A DNA stretch of 64,000 nucleotides from Rosenbergiella collisarenosi (GCF_018494085.1 NZ_JABBFP010000004.1:248001-312000), one strand, 5' to 3'. Counted from the stretch's first letter, positions 16,869 through 26,291 are shown. The notes: generated by a model not told the origin, from the sequence alone. Numbers and translations are program-made.

Positions 16869-17744
16869 TTAGCCGCCCACCATGGTGCCGCCGTTCGGGT
16901 GGATGACTTGGCCACTGATATAAGAAGAATCTAGGCTGGCGAGGAAAACGTAGATCGGGCCGAGTTCTGAAGGCTGACCGGCACGTCCCATCGGGGTTTC
17001 ATGGCCAAAGTTTTCTAATAGCTCTGGGTTGTAGTCGCCTAAGGTCGCTGGTTGCAGCGGTGTCCATACTGGGCCCGGTGCCACAGCATTAACACGAATA
17101 CCTTTGCCCGCGATTTGGTTAGATAACGCGCGGGTGAAGCTGACGATAGCACCTTTCGTGGCCGTATAATCGATCAGCATTTGTGGCCCGATATAAGCGT
17201 TGACTGACGTCGTATTGATGATGCTATCGTCTTCCTTAAGGTGCGGGAGTGCTGCTTTCGTTAAGAAGAAGATGCTATGGATATTGGTATCGAAGGTGTT
17301 TAGCCATTGCTCGTCGCTAAGCGTTGTCAAATCTTCGTTAGGGTATTGTGTACCGGCGTTGTTAACGAGGACATTCAGTTTACCGAACGCTTCGACAACA
17401 TCGGCAATCAATTTACGGCAATTTTCTGCATGGCGTAAATCGACCGGGTAGATGGCGCATTGCTGACCTTCTTGCTCGATCAGGGCTTTGATGGAACGAG
17501 CATCGGCAGCTTCGTCTTCGTTGTTAGGTAAGTAGGTAATCGCAACATCAGCACCTTCGCGAGCGAAGTGTAGTGCGGCAGAACGACCGATACCGCTATC
17601 GCCGCCAGTCACTAATGCTACTTTTCCTGCCAGTTTACCGCTACCGCGATAATCATCGCGGATCATCTCGGCTTTTGGTGACAATTTCGCTTCAGAACCC
17701 GGTAATTTTTGTGATTGCGCGTGAATTTCAACTTTCTTAACCAT
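16869..17744 (-). CDS. SDR-family oxidoreductase, YghA-like (second copy)
   Basis: This 291-residue short-chain dehydrogenase shares layout and motifs with the gene at 7208-8083: an N-terminal extension, KVALVTGGDSGIGRS for the cofactor, NNAG, Ser in NTTSVN and the YTATK Tyr-x3-Lys catalytic pair, then VNAVAPGPVWTPLQ. The two are clearly paralogues but differ in the extension and in the C-terminal tail (ISGQVIHPNGG). It has a good GGAG ribosome binding site and leads a two-gene operon with an AGE-family sugar isomerase. It may therefore act on a sugar or sugar-derived aldehyde (inference). Confidence 0.85.
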   Translation of the reverse strand: MVKKVEIHAQSQKLPGSEAKLSPKAEMIRDDYRGSGKLAGKVALVTGGDSGIGRSAALHFAREGADVAITYLPNNEDEAADARSIKALIEQEGQQCAIYPVDLRHAENCRKLIADVVEAFGKLNVLVNNAGTQYPNEDLTTLSDEQWLNTFDTNIHSIFFLTKAALPHLKEDDSIINTTSVNAYIGPQMLIDYTATKGAIVSFTRALSNQIAGKGIRVNAVAPGPVWTPLQPATLGDYNPELLENFGHETPMGRAGQPSELGPIYVFLASLDSSYISGQVIHPNGGTMVGG

Positions 17745-17847
17745 TTGTTAGCTCCGCTGTCAATTAATTGGCCTTAGGTAACTAACTATAGTTGACGAAG
17801 ATCACACTTGTTGAATGAATTGATGAAAAGTTTTTATCAATATGTAA

Positions 17848-17865
17848 ACGGCCCCGCAGGGCCGT
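17848..17865. terminator. Probable terminator after the PQQ dehydrogenase gene
   Basis: ACGGCCC and GGGCCGT form a 7-bp stem with a 4-base loop, 6 bp past the stop of the - strand dehydrogenase gene. On that strand it is followed by TTTACATATT, so the U-run is short. Confidence 0.55.
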
Positions 17866-17870
17866 AACAA

Positions 17871-20270
17871 TTAACGATTATCAGGAAGAGCGTAGGCGAT
17901 AACGTAATCGCCGACGTTGGTACGCATAAAGTGGTGGCCACCGGCCATGATCACTAAGTATTGCTTACCGCCTGCCGAGTAGGTCATCGGTGTTGCTTGT
18001 CCGCCTGCTGGCAGCGTATCGCTCCATACTTCTTTACCGGTACGGTTATCGAAAGCGCGAATTTTGTTATCGGTCGTCGCCGCAACAAATGTCAGGCCTC
18101 CCGCGGTAATGATCGGACCACCGTTATTAGGTGTCCCCACATTTATCGGCATATGCGTTGGTAGGCCGAATGGGCCATTTTTCTCGCCGCTACCCAGTGG
18201 GTGCTGCCATAGCACTTTGCGAGTATGCATATCGATGGCGGTGATCATGCCGTATGGCGGTTCGTTACACAGCATCTGTGTGCTATGAAGGTAGAACGGA
18301 GAGACTTGAATAGCATAAGGCGTATCAGCCATTGCTCCGTTACCTTCCGCACCACCGCCGCCAGGCTTATATTTAGGCGAATCGATAGATTCTAATCCTA
18401 GCTTGTCGGCTTTTTTACGTGTGATCAGCTGGTCGTACATAGGGGTATTATTCCAGTTAGCGATCAACACACCGTTTTGCGGATTATAAGCCACACTGCC
18501 CCAATCGCTACCGCCGTTATAGCCTGGATACTCGATCCACGGTTTATCCAAGCTTGGTGGCGTGAACTCTCCGATGTAGTTGGCTTTACGGAATTTAATC
18601 CGACAAGCAAGCTGATCGAACATAGTCAGCCCCCACATTTTGCGCTCGCTAAGGTCTGGTAGGCCTAAGCGCGGCATTCCGACAGACCAAGGTTGGGTTG
18701 GCGCGCGGGGGTCTTCTTTAACCACTGCCGCGGGGGCTGGCTTCTCTTCAACCGGCGTTAAAGGTTTACCTGTTTCGCGATTAAGAACGAAGGTTTGTCC
18801 ACGCTTGGTTGGGACGATGATAGCAGGAATAGTCGTACCGTTCGGACCTGGGAAGTCGAACAGCGTAGGCTGAGACCCGAGATCGTAATCCCATACGTCT
18901 TTGTGCACCGTCTGGAAGACCCAACGCACATCACCAGTTTTTACATCTAGCGCGACAATAGATGAGGAGACTTTATTCTCGTTGGCAGAGCGTAATTTAC
19001 TGTAATAGTCCGCCGCAGAGTTACCGGTAGGGACATAGACAAGACCTAAACGGTTATCACCAACCATGGTTGCCCATGAGTTTGGCGTACCACGGCTGTA
19101 TTCTTTACCTGGTGCGGGTTCGCGATGATCGTTAGGGTTGTTAACATCCCACGCCCACTTGAACTGCCCCGTTTCTGCATCGTAACCACGAATGACGCCT
19201 GAAGGCGCCCAGCGACGTTGACCATCCAGCACTTCGTGGTTAACCACGATTGTACCGTTGATAATTGGTACGGGTGCGGTTACTGCAACGAAACCAGGAA
19301 CGGTATAACCTAAACCTGTCAGGAGATTGGTTTGTCCATGATCGCCGAAGGCTTGACAGGATTGTCCAGTTTCGCTGTCCACGGCAATCAAGCGCTCATC
19401 CAATGTGCCGACAATGAGGCGTGTATGACAGGCTTGACCAACCGGGGTTTGGGTCGACGTATAGTAAGTAACACCTTTACATGCTGCGGTATAAGGGATG
19501 CTCTCATACTTAACCCCAGTATCGTGCTCCCAAATTTTCTTCCCGGTTTTCGCATCAAGCTTAATGATGTTATTCCGTGCAGAACACACATAGACGGCAT
19601 CGCCCACCTTAATCGGCGTATTTTCTGCCGCCCATTTGTTGACCTGCCCCGGAGCCGGTAGGTCACCCGTACGGTAAGTCCACGCACGTTTTAGCTGTCC
19701 AACATTCTCAGGCGTAATCTGGTTTAGCGGTGAGAAGCGCGAAGCGTCTGCATCGCGACCATAATAGGTCCAATCGCTATCAGGCTGTTCTGCTTGCGAT
19801 GGCGTTGGCGTACTTACCAGGGGTTGCTGCGGTAGAGACTCATTACTATTGAAAACATGTGTCGGAACAAAAGCCATACCAAAGGCAACAGCAAAAATTA
19901 CGACAAAAATACCCGCGAGACTGAAGCTCAATTTGTTCGAAGATTGACGAGTTAGGGCCGGTAAGCTGAGGGCTAATAGGAAGCCAAAGACAGTCAGCAG
20001 AGACAAACGCGGCACCCAGCCCCAATAATCTGCACCACTTTCATGGATGGTCCATAAAATGGTAGCGATATAGACCACATAGAAAAGAATGGCGCCGGAC
20101 GACTTACGGCGAAAGAGTTGAACGGCACTTATCAGGAGGAAGATACCCGTTATCAAGTAGTAGGCAGAGCCCGATAACGAGAGTAAATACCCCCCACCAG
20201 CAATTAATATGATACTGGTAAGCAGCAGCAAGACAGAAACGATCCTTAGTAATATCGATTTACCCTTCAT
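17871..20270 (-). CDS. Membrane-bound PQQ-dependent dehydrogenase, glucose/quinate/shikimate family
   Basis: This 799-residue quinoprotein has five N-terminal membrane helices (about 1-135) and a periplasmic eight-bladed propeller. It oxidises a sugar or cyclitol outside the inner membrane and passes electrons to ubiquinone. E. coli Gcd landmarks are kept: DWTYYGRDADASRFSPL, the NTPIKVGD strand, HKDVWDYDLGSQPTL with the catalytic Asp, the PTKRGQTFVLNRE Lys and GGQATPMTY near the end. The segment that holds substrate-contacting His262 in Gcd (FQHVTCRG) reads IPYTAACKG here, so glucose is not certain. The start at 20270 has AGG 7 bases upstream. The Met at 20312 has none. PQQ synthesis genes are not in the window. 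Confidence 0.85.
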   Translation of the reverse strand: MKGKSILLRIVSVLLLLTSIILIAGGGYLLSLSGSAYYLITGIFLLISAVQLFRRKSSGAILFYVVYIATILWTIHESGADYWGWVPRLSLLTVFGFLLALSLPALTRQSSNKLSFSLAGIFVVIFAVAFGMAFVPTHVFNSNESLPQQPLVSTPTPSQAEQPDSDWTYYGRDADASRFSPLNQITPENVGQLKRAWTYRTGDLPAPGQVNKWAAENTPIKVGDAVYVCSARNNIIKLDAKTGKKIWEHDTGVKYESIPYTAACKGVTYYTSTQTPVGQACHTRLIVGTLDERLIAVDSETGQSCQAFGDHGQTNLLTGLGYTVPGFVAVTAPVPIINGTIVVNHEVLDGQRRWAPSGVIRGYDAETGQFKWAWDVNNPNDHREPAPGKEYSRGTPNSWATMVGDNRLGLVYVPTGNSAADYYSKLRSANENKVSSSIVALDVKTGDVRWVFQTVHKDVWDYDLGSQPTLFDFPGPNGTTIPAIIVPTKRGQTFVLNRETGKPLTPVEEKPAPAAVVKEDPRAPTQPWSVGMPRLGLPDLSERKMWGLTMFDQLACRIKFRKANYIGEFTPPSLDKPWIEYPGYNGGSDWGSVAYNPQNGVLIANWNNTPMYDQLITRKKADKLGLESIDSPKYKPGGGGAEGNGAMADTPYAIQVSPFYLHSTQMLCNEPPYGMITAIDMHTRKVLWQHPLGSGEKNGPFGLPTHMPINVGTPNNGGPIITAGGLTFVAATTDNKIRAFDNRTGKEVWSDTLPAGGQATPMTYSAGGKQYLVIMAGGHHFMRTNVGDYVIAYALPDNR

Positions 20271-20416
20271 GGCGATGACCTGTGCAAAATGTGAGTGAAC
20301 GCGATCTAGCATGCGTAGAAAGTTAAAATAATGTAAACTTTCGCATAGAATTGTTGATAATAGAGCTCACTCATTAAAATTTCCCCTCAAAAAATGCCAT
20401 TCTGCCTAAATATTGA

Positions 20417-21337
20417 TTAGTAACCCTTATGCGTATTAATCATCCCCTCAACGCGCTGCTCGGTAAACCACCTGTTGATTTGGGGGACGACTTGCGCGAG
20501 TACTTGGTCGATTTGGGTCTTACCCGCGATGTGGGGGGTAATACGAATTTGTGGCATATCCCATAGTGGATCGTTATGTTCTAGGGGTTCATGCTGGGTA
20601 ACGTCCAACGTTGCGCCGCGCATTTTTCCTTCGTGAATAAGCTTAATTAAATCTGCCTCAACGAGGTGCCCACCCCGTGCGACATTCACTAAGTAGCTAT
20701 CCGTCTGTAAGAGAGAAAGGTGATGATAGTTAAGTATTCCACGAGTCTCGTCGGTCAGCGGCAGCACACAAATAAGTAGGCGAGAGGCTTTTAAGAATGC
20801 CTCTAATTCGCCGCCATCGTAACACTGGACGCCATCAATCGCTTTGCGACTATGGCTCCAACCATTAACCGGGAAGTCGAAGAAACGCAGCGCTTGAGCA
20901 ATTTTTTCCCCAAGTACCCCCAGACCCATCACCCCGATGGGGTATTTCGCCCGATCGTTGAGTAAATTATTTTGCCAAAGATGTTGCTGCCGCTGCTGTT
21001 CGTATTGTGGAAACTCGCGATAAAAACGAATAGAGGCTTCACAGCAATACTCGGCAAGTTGCACTGCCATACCACCATCTTTTACACGAATGACCGCAAC
21101 ATCTTTGGGTAAACGGAGCGCTAATACTGCATCGACCCCAGCCCCCATATTGATAATAACTTTGAGGTGTGGATGTGCATCGATAAACGCTTGATCCGGT
21201 GCCCATGCGAGGGCGAGGGTCGCACTTTCGTCATAGTCCGGCCAGACCTTGATAGCGGCTTTTGGTAGCGCTTGTTGCAGTGGTGTTAGCCAGAGATCGG
21301 TTTCGGCATGCCGGCTATAAAAGGCGATAGAATGCAT
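20417..21337 (-). CDS. ghrA: Glyoxylate/hydroxypyruvate reductase A
   Basis: This 306-residue cytoplasmic D-2-hydroxyacid dehydrogenase reduces glyoxylate to glycolate and hydroxypyruvate to glycerate with NADPH. It shows the Rossmann motif GVMGLGVLGEKIAQAL at residues about 138-153, WSHSRK after beta2 (the Arg favours NADP), LPLTDETRGILN, and the catalytic Arg in NVARGGHLVE. The Glu in DVTQHEPLE and the His in RITPHIAGKT complete the triad. It resembles E. coli GhrA throughout. An AAGGGG ribosome binding site lies before the start. It stands alone between divergent or unrelated genes. Confidence 0.9.
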   Translation of the reverse strand: MHSIAFYSRHAETDLWLTPLQQALPKAAIKVWPDYDESATLALAWAPDQAFIDAHPHLKVIINMGAGVDAVLALRLPKDVAVIRVKDGGMAVQLAEYCCEASIRFYREFPQYEQQRQQHLWQNNLLNDRAKYPIGVMGLGVLGEKIAQALRFFDFPVNGWSHSRKAIDGVQCYDGGELEAFLKASRLLICVLPLTDETRGILNYHHLSLLQTDSYLVNVARGGHLVEADLIKLIHEGKMRGATLDVTQHEPLEHNDPLWDMPQIRITPHIAGKTQIDQVLAQVVPQINRWFTEQRVEGMINTHKGY

Positions 21338-21632
21338 GGGTATTTCCCCTTGAAAGTGAAATGATCCTTAATGTTATACCAGTTTATTAATTGTTAAAAA
21401 AAGAGAAGCGTCTTGATTTCAATCAATCCTATTCTGTGTTCCGCAGTTGATGGATTAACGCGCTATCTTTATACTTTATCGCCTGAGTACTTATCACTGA
21501 TTAAAAATTACTGCGCAAGATGCCCTTCACGGGTTATTGGCCTCACCAGGGCGAGAAGATCCCCTCTTCTTATGCAACAGCGCAAGCTGCTTAGAATGGA
21601 TAAGACTCAGGATTGGTCACTCCGTTTCTCGC

Positions 21633-22547
21633 TCAGCGACGATAACGCGGCAGGAAACGGAGTCGACTTCTTCGCAAGTGATGAACAGGGAAAAACATAA
21701 TGCAGTTCCCCAGCACAATAATCCCGAGTCCAATCACTGCATGGCTCTGCCACTGATAACCTTCAAACTTTGTCGATATCGCTAGAGCCACCAGCGGGAA
21801 AAGTACCGTCGTGTAGGCCGCCTGTCCTGCGCCCATCCGTCCTACCAGTAGATAATAAGCCCCGAAGCCGATCACTGACCCAAAGAGGGCCAAATAGCCC
21901 AACGCGCCTAGATAGAGCGGGTTAAAGGGAAGAATAAAATGATACCCAAGGTAATAAGAGAGGATCCCGGCTACCGCTGCGCCGTAACACATTGCCCAGC
22001 TGTTTGTAGTGAGAATCGGTAAGCCGCGCCGCTGATGCCTAAGGCTCAACATATTCCCTAAAGAGAATCCATAAGTACCGAGTACGCTTAATCCGACACC
22101 CAGAGCTAGGGACGTCGAGACGCGATGGGCCGCCCACTGATCACTAAACAATAAGATAATGCCTACCACCCCCAATGTAGCAGCAGGCCAAAAGCGTTTG
22201 ACCGGGATAATGCGGTAGAAGATCGCTTGGTTGATGGCATTGAAGAAAATCGCCATAGAAAAAATAACCGATTCAATTCCGGTGGTGATCTGGGAGGCCG
22301 CAAGATAGAAACAATAGAAATTAAGACTAAACGAGCATACGCCTTGTAAGGCGCAGAAGCCGTGGTCACGCCAAGTGAGAGGCACCCGCCCCAATCGCCA
22401 GCGATTGATCAGAAAGAGGATGCTGCCAGCAATAGTGAAACGCCAAAAAATTGAGACTAAAATGGGGACGTCTCCTTGCTGTAACGCAATGGCAAACCAT
22501 GTGGTCCCCCAGATAACTACGACTGCTGAGTATAATAATGCGTTCAT
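21633..22547 (-). CDS. EamA/DMT-family transporter
   Basis: This is a 304-residue inner-membrane protein with ten predicted helices in two EamA repeats. The first repeat opens with VVVIWGTTWFAIALQQG, the standard EamA entry motif. The second contains GSVIGFGAYYLLVGRMGAGQAAY, with the Pro-poor P/G-x-GAG loop before the last pair of helices. Members export amino acids, nucleosides or drugs. The substrate here is unknown. The start has GGGGGAG upstream. It is divergent from an AraC-type regulator 178 bp away, which may control it. Confidence 0.82.
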   Translation of the reverse strand: MNALLYSAVVVIWGTTWFAIALQQGDVPILVSIFWRFTIAGSILFLINRWRLGRVPLTWRDHGFCALQGVCSFSLNFYCFYLAASQITTGIESVIFSMAIFFNAINQAIFYRIIPVKRFWPAATLGVVGIILLFSDQWAAHRVSTSLALGVGLSVLGTYGFSLGNMLSLRHQRRGLPILTTNSWAMCYGAAVAGILSYYLGYHFILPFNPLYLGALGYLALFGSVIGFGAYYLLVGRMGAGQAAYTTVLFPLVALAISTKFEGYQWQSHAVIGLGIIVLGNCIMFFPVHHLRRSRLRFLPRYRR

Positions 22548-22725
22548 CGTTCTCCCCCTGTATTGTTATCCGTTACTGTGCAGCGAGAACCAGAAAAAAA
22601 CTGTCATGATGCGGTGGGGAACTTATATATTCTTGCGGTTTTTACAACACAGACTGATGCAAGGCTAGTAATTCGCCACCAGGCTTCATACACTGGATGA
22701 CCCGTAGACTGTCTGAGTGCGGCCA

Positions 22726-23589
22726 ATGCGCTATCAAACGTTCGAAACATTACGCCAGCAACGCGCGACGTTACATCAAAAGGTCGCCCTCAACTCCGGT
22801 ATTCAATTAGCGTCTTGGTCAAACCAGTGCGATCGCATTACGGTCAATAGCGATCACCATACCTTGAGTCTTTATACTCAAGGTGGTTACCAGAGCTTTC
22901 AGAAATGCCACGGCGGTTGGCATAATGGCGGCGGCCCGGACAAATTGTGCATTATGCCCAAAGCGGTGGAAAGCCATTGGGATATCCGTGGACCTTTATC
23001 CTTTGTTCATCTCTACTGTACCCAACAGCATTTGCGCCATATTGGCGAGCAAATTTGGGATAAAAGCCCCGCCGAATTTTCGTTGATTGAGACAAGTTTT
23101 CAACGCGACGATAAAGTCACGGCATTATATCGTCATTTTTTACTCGGCTATGATTGGCAAGATAGTGCTAATCAACTTGTTTTAAGTTCCGCTAGCACGT
23201 TGTTACTCACTCATCTTATTCAGCATTACAGCCAAGTTAACTGGCGTCTACCGGTTATTACCGGCGGGCTTTCCCCCTATGCTTTGCGCACAGTCTGTGA
23301 TTATATCGATGCCCATCTCGCGCAGCCGCTTACCTTAGCCGTGCTGGCCAAAGAAGCCGCATTAAGCGAATACCACTTTGCACGGATGTTTAGCCTTTCG
23401 ATGTCCGTCCCGCCGCATCAGTATGTGATGCAACGCCGCCTAGACGTCGCGAAGCAGTTAATCGCCCTCTCCGAACACAGTTTTACCGAAATCGCCTATC
23501 AATGTGGGTTTAGCTCGGCGAGCCATTTAAGCCAGCGCTTTAAAGTAGAGACGGGGTTGACCCCTACGCAATACCGCCACCAGCGGTAA
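22726..23589 (+). CDS. AraC-family transcriptional regulator
   Basis: This is a 287-residue activator with an N-terminal cupin-like sensing domain (about 1-150) and a C-terminal double helix-turn-helix (about 190-287). The latter contains YIDAHLAQPLTLAVLAKEAAL, SVPPHQYVMQRRLDVAKQLI and the second-helix signature IAYQCGFSSASHLSQRFK with TPTQYR. ATG at 22726 is taken as the start, and a GTG three codons upstream is also possible. It probably regulates the divergent EamA transporter, as this arrangement is common, but the inducer is unknown. Confidence 0.85.
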   Translation: MRYQTFETLRQQRATLHQKVALNSGIQLASWSNQCDRITVNSDHHTLSLYTQGGYQSFQKCHGGWHNGGGPDKLCIMPKAVESHWDIRGPLSFVHLYCTQQHLRHIGEQIWDKSPAEFSLIETSFQRDDKVTALYRHFLLGYDWQDSANQLVLSSASTLLLTHLIQHYSQVNWRLPVITGGLSPYALRTVCDYIDAHLAQPLTLAVLAKEAALSEYHFARMFSLSMSVPPHQYVMQRRLDVAKQLIALSEHSFTEIAYQCGFSSASHLSQRFKVETGLTPTQYRHQR

Positions 23590-23617
23590 CAATAAACTGA
23601 TAGAGATCAACGCTTGC

Positions 23618-23633
23618 TGTGATTCAACTCACA
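23618..23633. promoter_or_regulatory. Perfect CRP consensus half-sites upstream of a DUF1471 gene
   Basis: TGTGA-TTCAAC-TCACA matches both conserved CRP half-sites exactly. It lies 141 bp before the DUF1471 start and 29 bp after the AraC-family gene. Confidence 0.65.
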
Positions 23634-23773
23634 AATAGTTTACGAAAAATGCTAATTTTATCTCGCTTATCAAGGCAGTTGTTTAATTATAAAGAATCGT
23701 CTTAGCGGGCGCTGACCGCTAAGAATGATATTGATGATGTTAGCCTAGGTTTCTCTACTCAGAGGAAGGAAAA

Positions 23774-24058
23774 ATGAATAGTAAACGCTCTACGCTTTTA
23801 GCAGGTCTGATTGGTTTGGCCTGCTGCTTTACTGCACAAGCCGCACAAAATATCTCCAAGGAAGAAGTCAGCCATTTTAAATTAACGAAAGTAGGATCGA
23901 TCTCTGTTGCTGAAACCGGCGGGGCGATTTCTTCTCCTTCCGATTTACATCAGGAAATCTCCAAGCGTGCAGACGAGAAAGGCGCGAAATATTACGTCGT
24001 TATCGCCGCTCGTGAGCACGGGCCTAATTTCGATGCCATTGTCGATCTCTACAAATAA
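23774..24058 (+). CDS. Periplasmic DUF1471 (YhcN/BhsA family) stress protein
   Basis: This 94-residue protein has a clear Sec signal peptide (residues 1-23, cleaved after AQA). It has a small alpha/beta DUF1471 domain with FKLTKVGSISV, DLHQEISKRADEKGAKYYVVIAA and a final strand FDAIVDLYK. E. coli paralogues such as BhsA, YhcN and YdgH respond to acid, peroxide or biofilm signals. The specific ligand is not known. AGGAAGG lies before the start, a perfect CRP-like site upstream, and a strong hairpin follows. Confidence 0.87.
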   Translation: MNSKRSTLLAGLIGLACCFTAQAAQNISKEEVSHFKLTKVGSISVAETGGAISSPSDLHQEISKRADEKGAKYYVVIAAREHGPNFDAIVDLYK

Positions 24059-24063
24059 GTAAG

Positions 24064-24091
24064 GTGTGGGGGAGCTTCCCCCACCTTTCTT
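24064..24091. terminator. Terminator between DUF1471 and MFS genes
   Basis: A GC-rich stem (GTGGGGGA/TTCCCCCAC, 24066-24084) with a 3-base loop is followed by CTTTCTT on the + strand. It separates two convergent genes. Confidence 0.75.
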
Positions 24092-24095
24092 GCCG

Positions 24096-25535
24096 TTAAT
24101 AATCTTCCGCATCGACATCATAACCCGCAGGCTCCCACACTATTGCGACTAACGCGAGGAGGCCGATGATGGGCGCGCAGGCAATAACCCAGAATAACTG
24201 GGTGCCCAAGTTAAGGGTAAGTATTGGAAAAACAAACAAGGCGAGGGTCGAACTCACCCGAGTGACCGTTTGATTAAGCCCTACGCCAACACCTCGAATC
24301 GATGCAGGATAGCTAAGCGATGCATAGACCATTGATTGTGCACCAGGTCCTACCCCCTGCCCAAAAAGAAACAGTGCCAATAAACCAAAGCAGTAACTGG
24401 CGTGCAGCGTGTCATGCGGCTTTCCTAACCACGCAAGGCCAACCAACGCGACGATCTGGCAACCGTATCCGGCTATTGCCAGCGGCCTAGCGCCAAACGT
24501 CGCCACCCAACGTACCGCCAACAGTCCGCCGCTCAACGCAAAAAAGAAATTAAGGGCTAAAGAGACCAAAATAGTGGTTAACAGCGACTGCGCAAATAAG
24601 GTTGAGATAATGATCGGTAGGCCAAAAGCGATCGCCGCATAAGCGAAGGGAGAGACAAAGGAAAGGGTACTACTCAGTAGCGTTCGCTTCCTGTAACGGC
24701 CTTGAAATAAGGCCAGATAAGCCGTCCACGGTCGTCGTGCCGTCGGTAAAACGGGTTGTGCTGGCGTCTCACCTAGAGTGGCCGGAATGCCATAGGTTGT
24801 CGTTAAGATAGTCACCGCGGTGGGCAGATCGCCCTGCTGTGCCGCCCAGATCGGCGATTCCGTCATATATTTTTTTCGGATCATCAGGATCACTAACGCC
24901 GGAAGTGCGCCAAAACCGACGATGTAACGCCATAAATAGGGGGATTGGCTTTCTGGTAGGAAGCTATAGAGCGCCAGTACGAGCAGATAGGCAAGGGAGA
25001 TAGCTGCGTACCAGGTCGGACACCACATGGCGACTTTGGCGGCTTTATTACCACGCCCCTTAAGTCGCGAAAACTCGGCAAGAAACGCCATCGCCACGGG
25101 TAAATCAATACCGATCCCTAAGCCCATAATAAAGCGGCTAATCGTCAGGACTTCCACATTCGGGGCTAATGCCCCGAGAATCGCTGCAAAGACAAAAAAG
25201 AACATGTCCGCCATGAATACGCGATACCGCCCGATTTTATCGGTAAGGTATCCCCCCAGCAGCGCACCGATAATAGCACCAAAGGTAATCGCCGAGACGA
25301 CAATACCGACTTGTGTCGCGCTCAGCGCAAATTGCTGGGTGATATCTTTTACGCCAAAGGCAAGCGCACCAAGGTCGTAGGCATCGAGAAAAATCCCGCC
25401 AAGGGCGATAGCAACGATTATGCGGGCATTGCTACTGGCTCTTGCAGAAGTGTTGATCAAGCGGCTGACATCTGCCGCATTGTGAACGGTATAAGAACGT
25501 GGCTCGGCGCAATCTGTCATCAATTCACTCATCAT
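24096..25535 (-). CDS. MFS transporter, sugar/metabolite:H+ symporter type
   Basis: This is a 479-residue inner-membrane carrier with twelve helices. The loop 2-3 motif GGYLTDKIGRYRVF at residues about 90-103 and the helix-4 motif ISRFIMGLGIGIDLPVAMAFLAEF identify the metabolite:H+ symporter/sugar porter branch. The central loop is long and carries a Pro-rich stretch. The substrate may be an organic acid or sugar acid, but sequence alone does not decide. The start at 25535 lacks a clear ribosome binding site, and an internal Met five codons later is an alternative. No catabolic partner gene is adjacent. Confidence 0.78.
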   Translation of the reverse strand: MMSELMTDCAEPRSYTVHNAADVSRLINTSARASSNARIIVAIALGGIFLDAYDLGALAFGVKDITQQFALSATQVGIVVSAITFGAIIGALLGGYLTDKIGRYRVFMADMFFFVFAAILGALAPNVEVLTISRFIMGLGIGIDLPVAMAFLAEFSRLKGRGNKAAKVAMWCPTWYAAISLAYLLVLALYSFLPESQSPYLWRYIVGFGALPALVILMIRKKYMTESPIWAAQQGDLPTAVTILTTTYGIPATLGETPAQPVLPTARRPWTAYLALFQGRYRKRTLLSSTLSFVSPFAYAAIAFGLPIIISTLFAQSLLTTILVSLALNFFFALSGGLLAVRWVATFGARPLAIAGYGCQIVALVGLAWLGKPHDTLHASYCFGLLALFLFGQGVGPGAQSMVYASLSYPASIRGVGVGLNQTVTRVSSTLALFVFPILTLNLGTQLFWVIACAPIIGLLALVAIVWEPAGYDVDAEDY

Positions 25536-25605
25536 CCATGGATGTATAGACGTCTAGACTCCTTTATCGCGCTACGATTAGCAAGTGATTTTTAAGGTGT
25601 GATCC

Positions 25606-25941
25606 TCAGGCTAACTTAATAACGGCCATACCCGCCAACAGTAATAGGATCCCTACTCCACCGACCCACGTCAGTCGTTGTCCAAACAGGATCCAGCCGA
25701 ACGTTATAGTGGCGAGTAACCCCAGCCCGCCCCATAGGGCGTACGCCACGGCAAGGTCGATCCCTTTTACCGCCTGTCCTAGCGCGCTGAAGGCAGCCAG
25801 TACGCCGAGTAGCGACAGCACGCCGTAGTGTTTTTTCTCAAAACCATTAGAGAGTTTGAGTAAGACGTTAGCGATGATTTCTAAGATTACGGCCAATAAT
25901 AACCAGAGGCTATGTTGCCATTCGAGCAGTAAGCTAATCAT
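25606..25941 (-). CDS. mdtI: Spermidine export protein MdtI (SMR family)
   Basis: This 111-residue four-helix small multidrug resistance subunit works as a heterodimer with MdtJ to export spermidine. It follows E. coli MdtI closely: [22 protein letters not shown] with the membrane Glu essential for transport, [22 protein letters not shown] and ILFGQRL. Its start codon overlaps the mdtJ stop in a TAATG junction, which ensures coupled synthesis of the two subunits. Confidence 0.93.
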   Translation of the reverse strand: MISLLLEWQHSLWLLLAVILEIIANVLLKLSNGFEKKHYGVLSLLGVLAAFSALGQAVKGIDLAVAYALWGGLGLLATITFGWILFGQRLTWVGGVGILLLLAGMAVIKLA

Positions 25942-26291
25942 TATATCGCTCCCTTACGCTTCGCGACGGCCGGAAGCGTCCCGATCTTGATCAAGACGAT
26001 CCCGAGGATCAATAGCGCTAAGCCGCTAAGCTTGATCATTGAGAGCGACTCATCGAATAACCATAAGCTGCATAGAGAAATAAGGACAATACCAACGCCT
26101 TCCCACATGGCATAGGCAACGCCAAGCGCGATTTTTTTGATAGCAATTGAGAGGGAGAGGTAAGAGCAGGCAATCATGACCAGCATGATATAAAAGCCGC
26201 TGACCGATCCGCTGAGGGTGGACCACTTCATAGAAAGTGTTCCGGTAACTTCAAAAACGATTGCGAGTACTAATAGCATCCAATAGAACAT
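25941..26291 (-). CDS. mdtJ: Spermidine export protein MdtJ (SMR family)
   Basis: This 116-residue four-helix partner of MdtI has the family Glu in [16 protein letters not shown], the [19 protein letters not shown] helix and the LFDESLS loop, all as in E. coli MdtJ. A GGAAG ribosome binding site lies just upstream of 26291. A 45-codon open frame ends 23 bp before the start and probably acts as a spermidine-sensing leader (separate entry). Confidence 0.93.
   Translation of the reverse strand: MFYWMLLVLAIVFEVTGTLSMKWSTLSGSVSGFYIMLVMIACSYLSLSIAIKKIALGVAYAMWEGVGIVLISLCSLWLFDESLSMIKLSGLALLILGIVLIKIGTLPAVAKRKGAI

Noticed and set aside
17848..20270. Naming the PQQ dehydrogenase gcd outright
   Set aside because: Family membership is clear, but the substrate-contacting His region differs from E. 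coli Gcd, so the specific substrate name was withheld.
21413..21700. A 95-codon + strand frame with a TTG start between ghrA and the EamA gene
   Set aside because: It runs antisense into the end of the EamA gene, has no clear translation signal and no protein-like motif.
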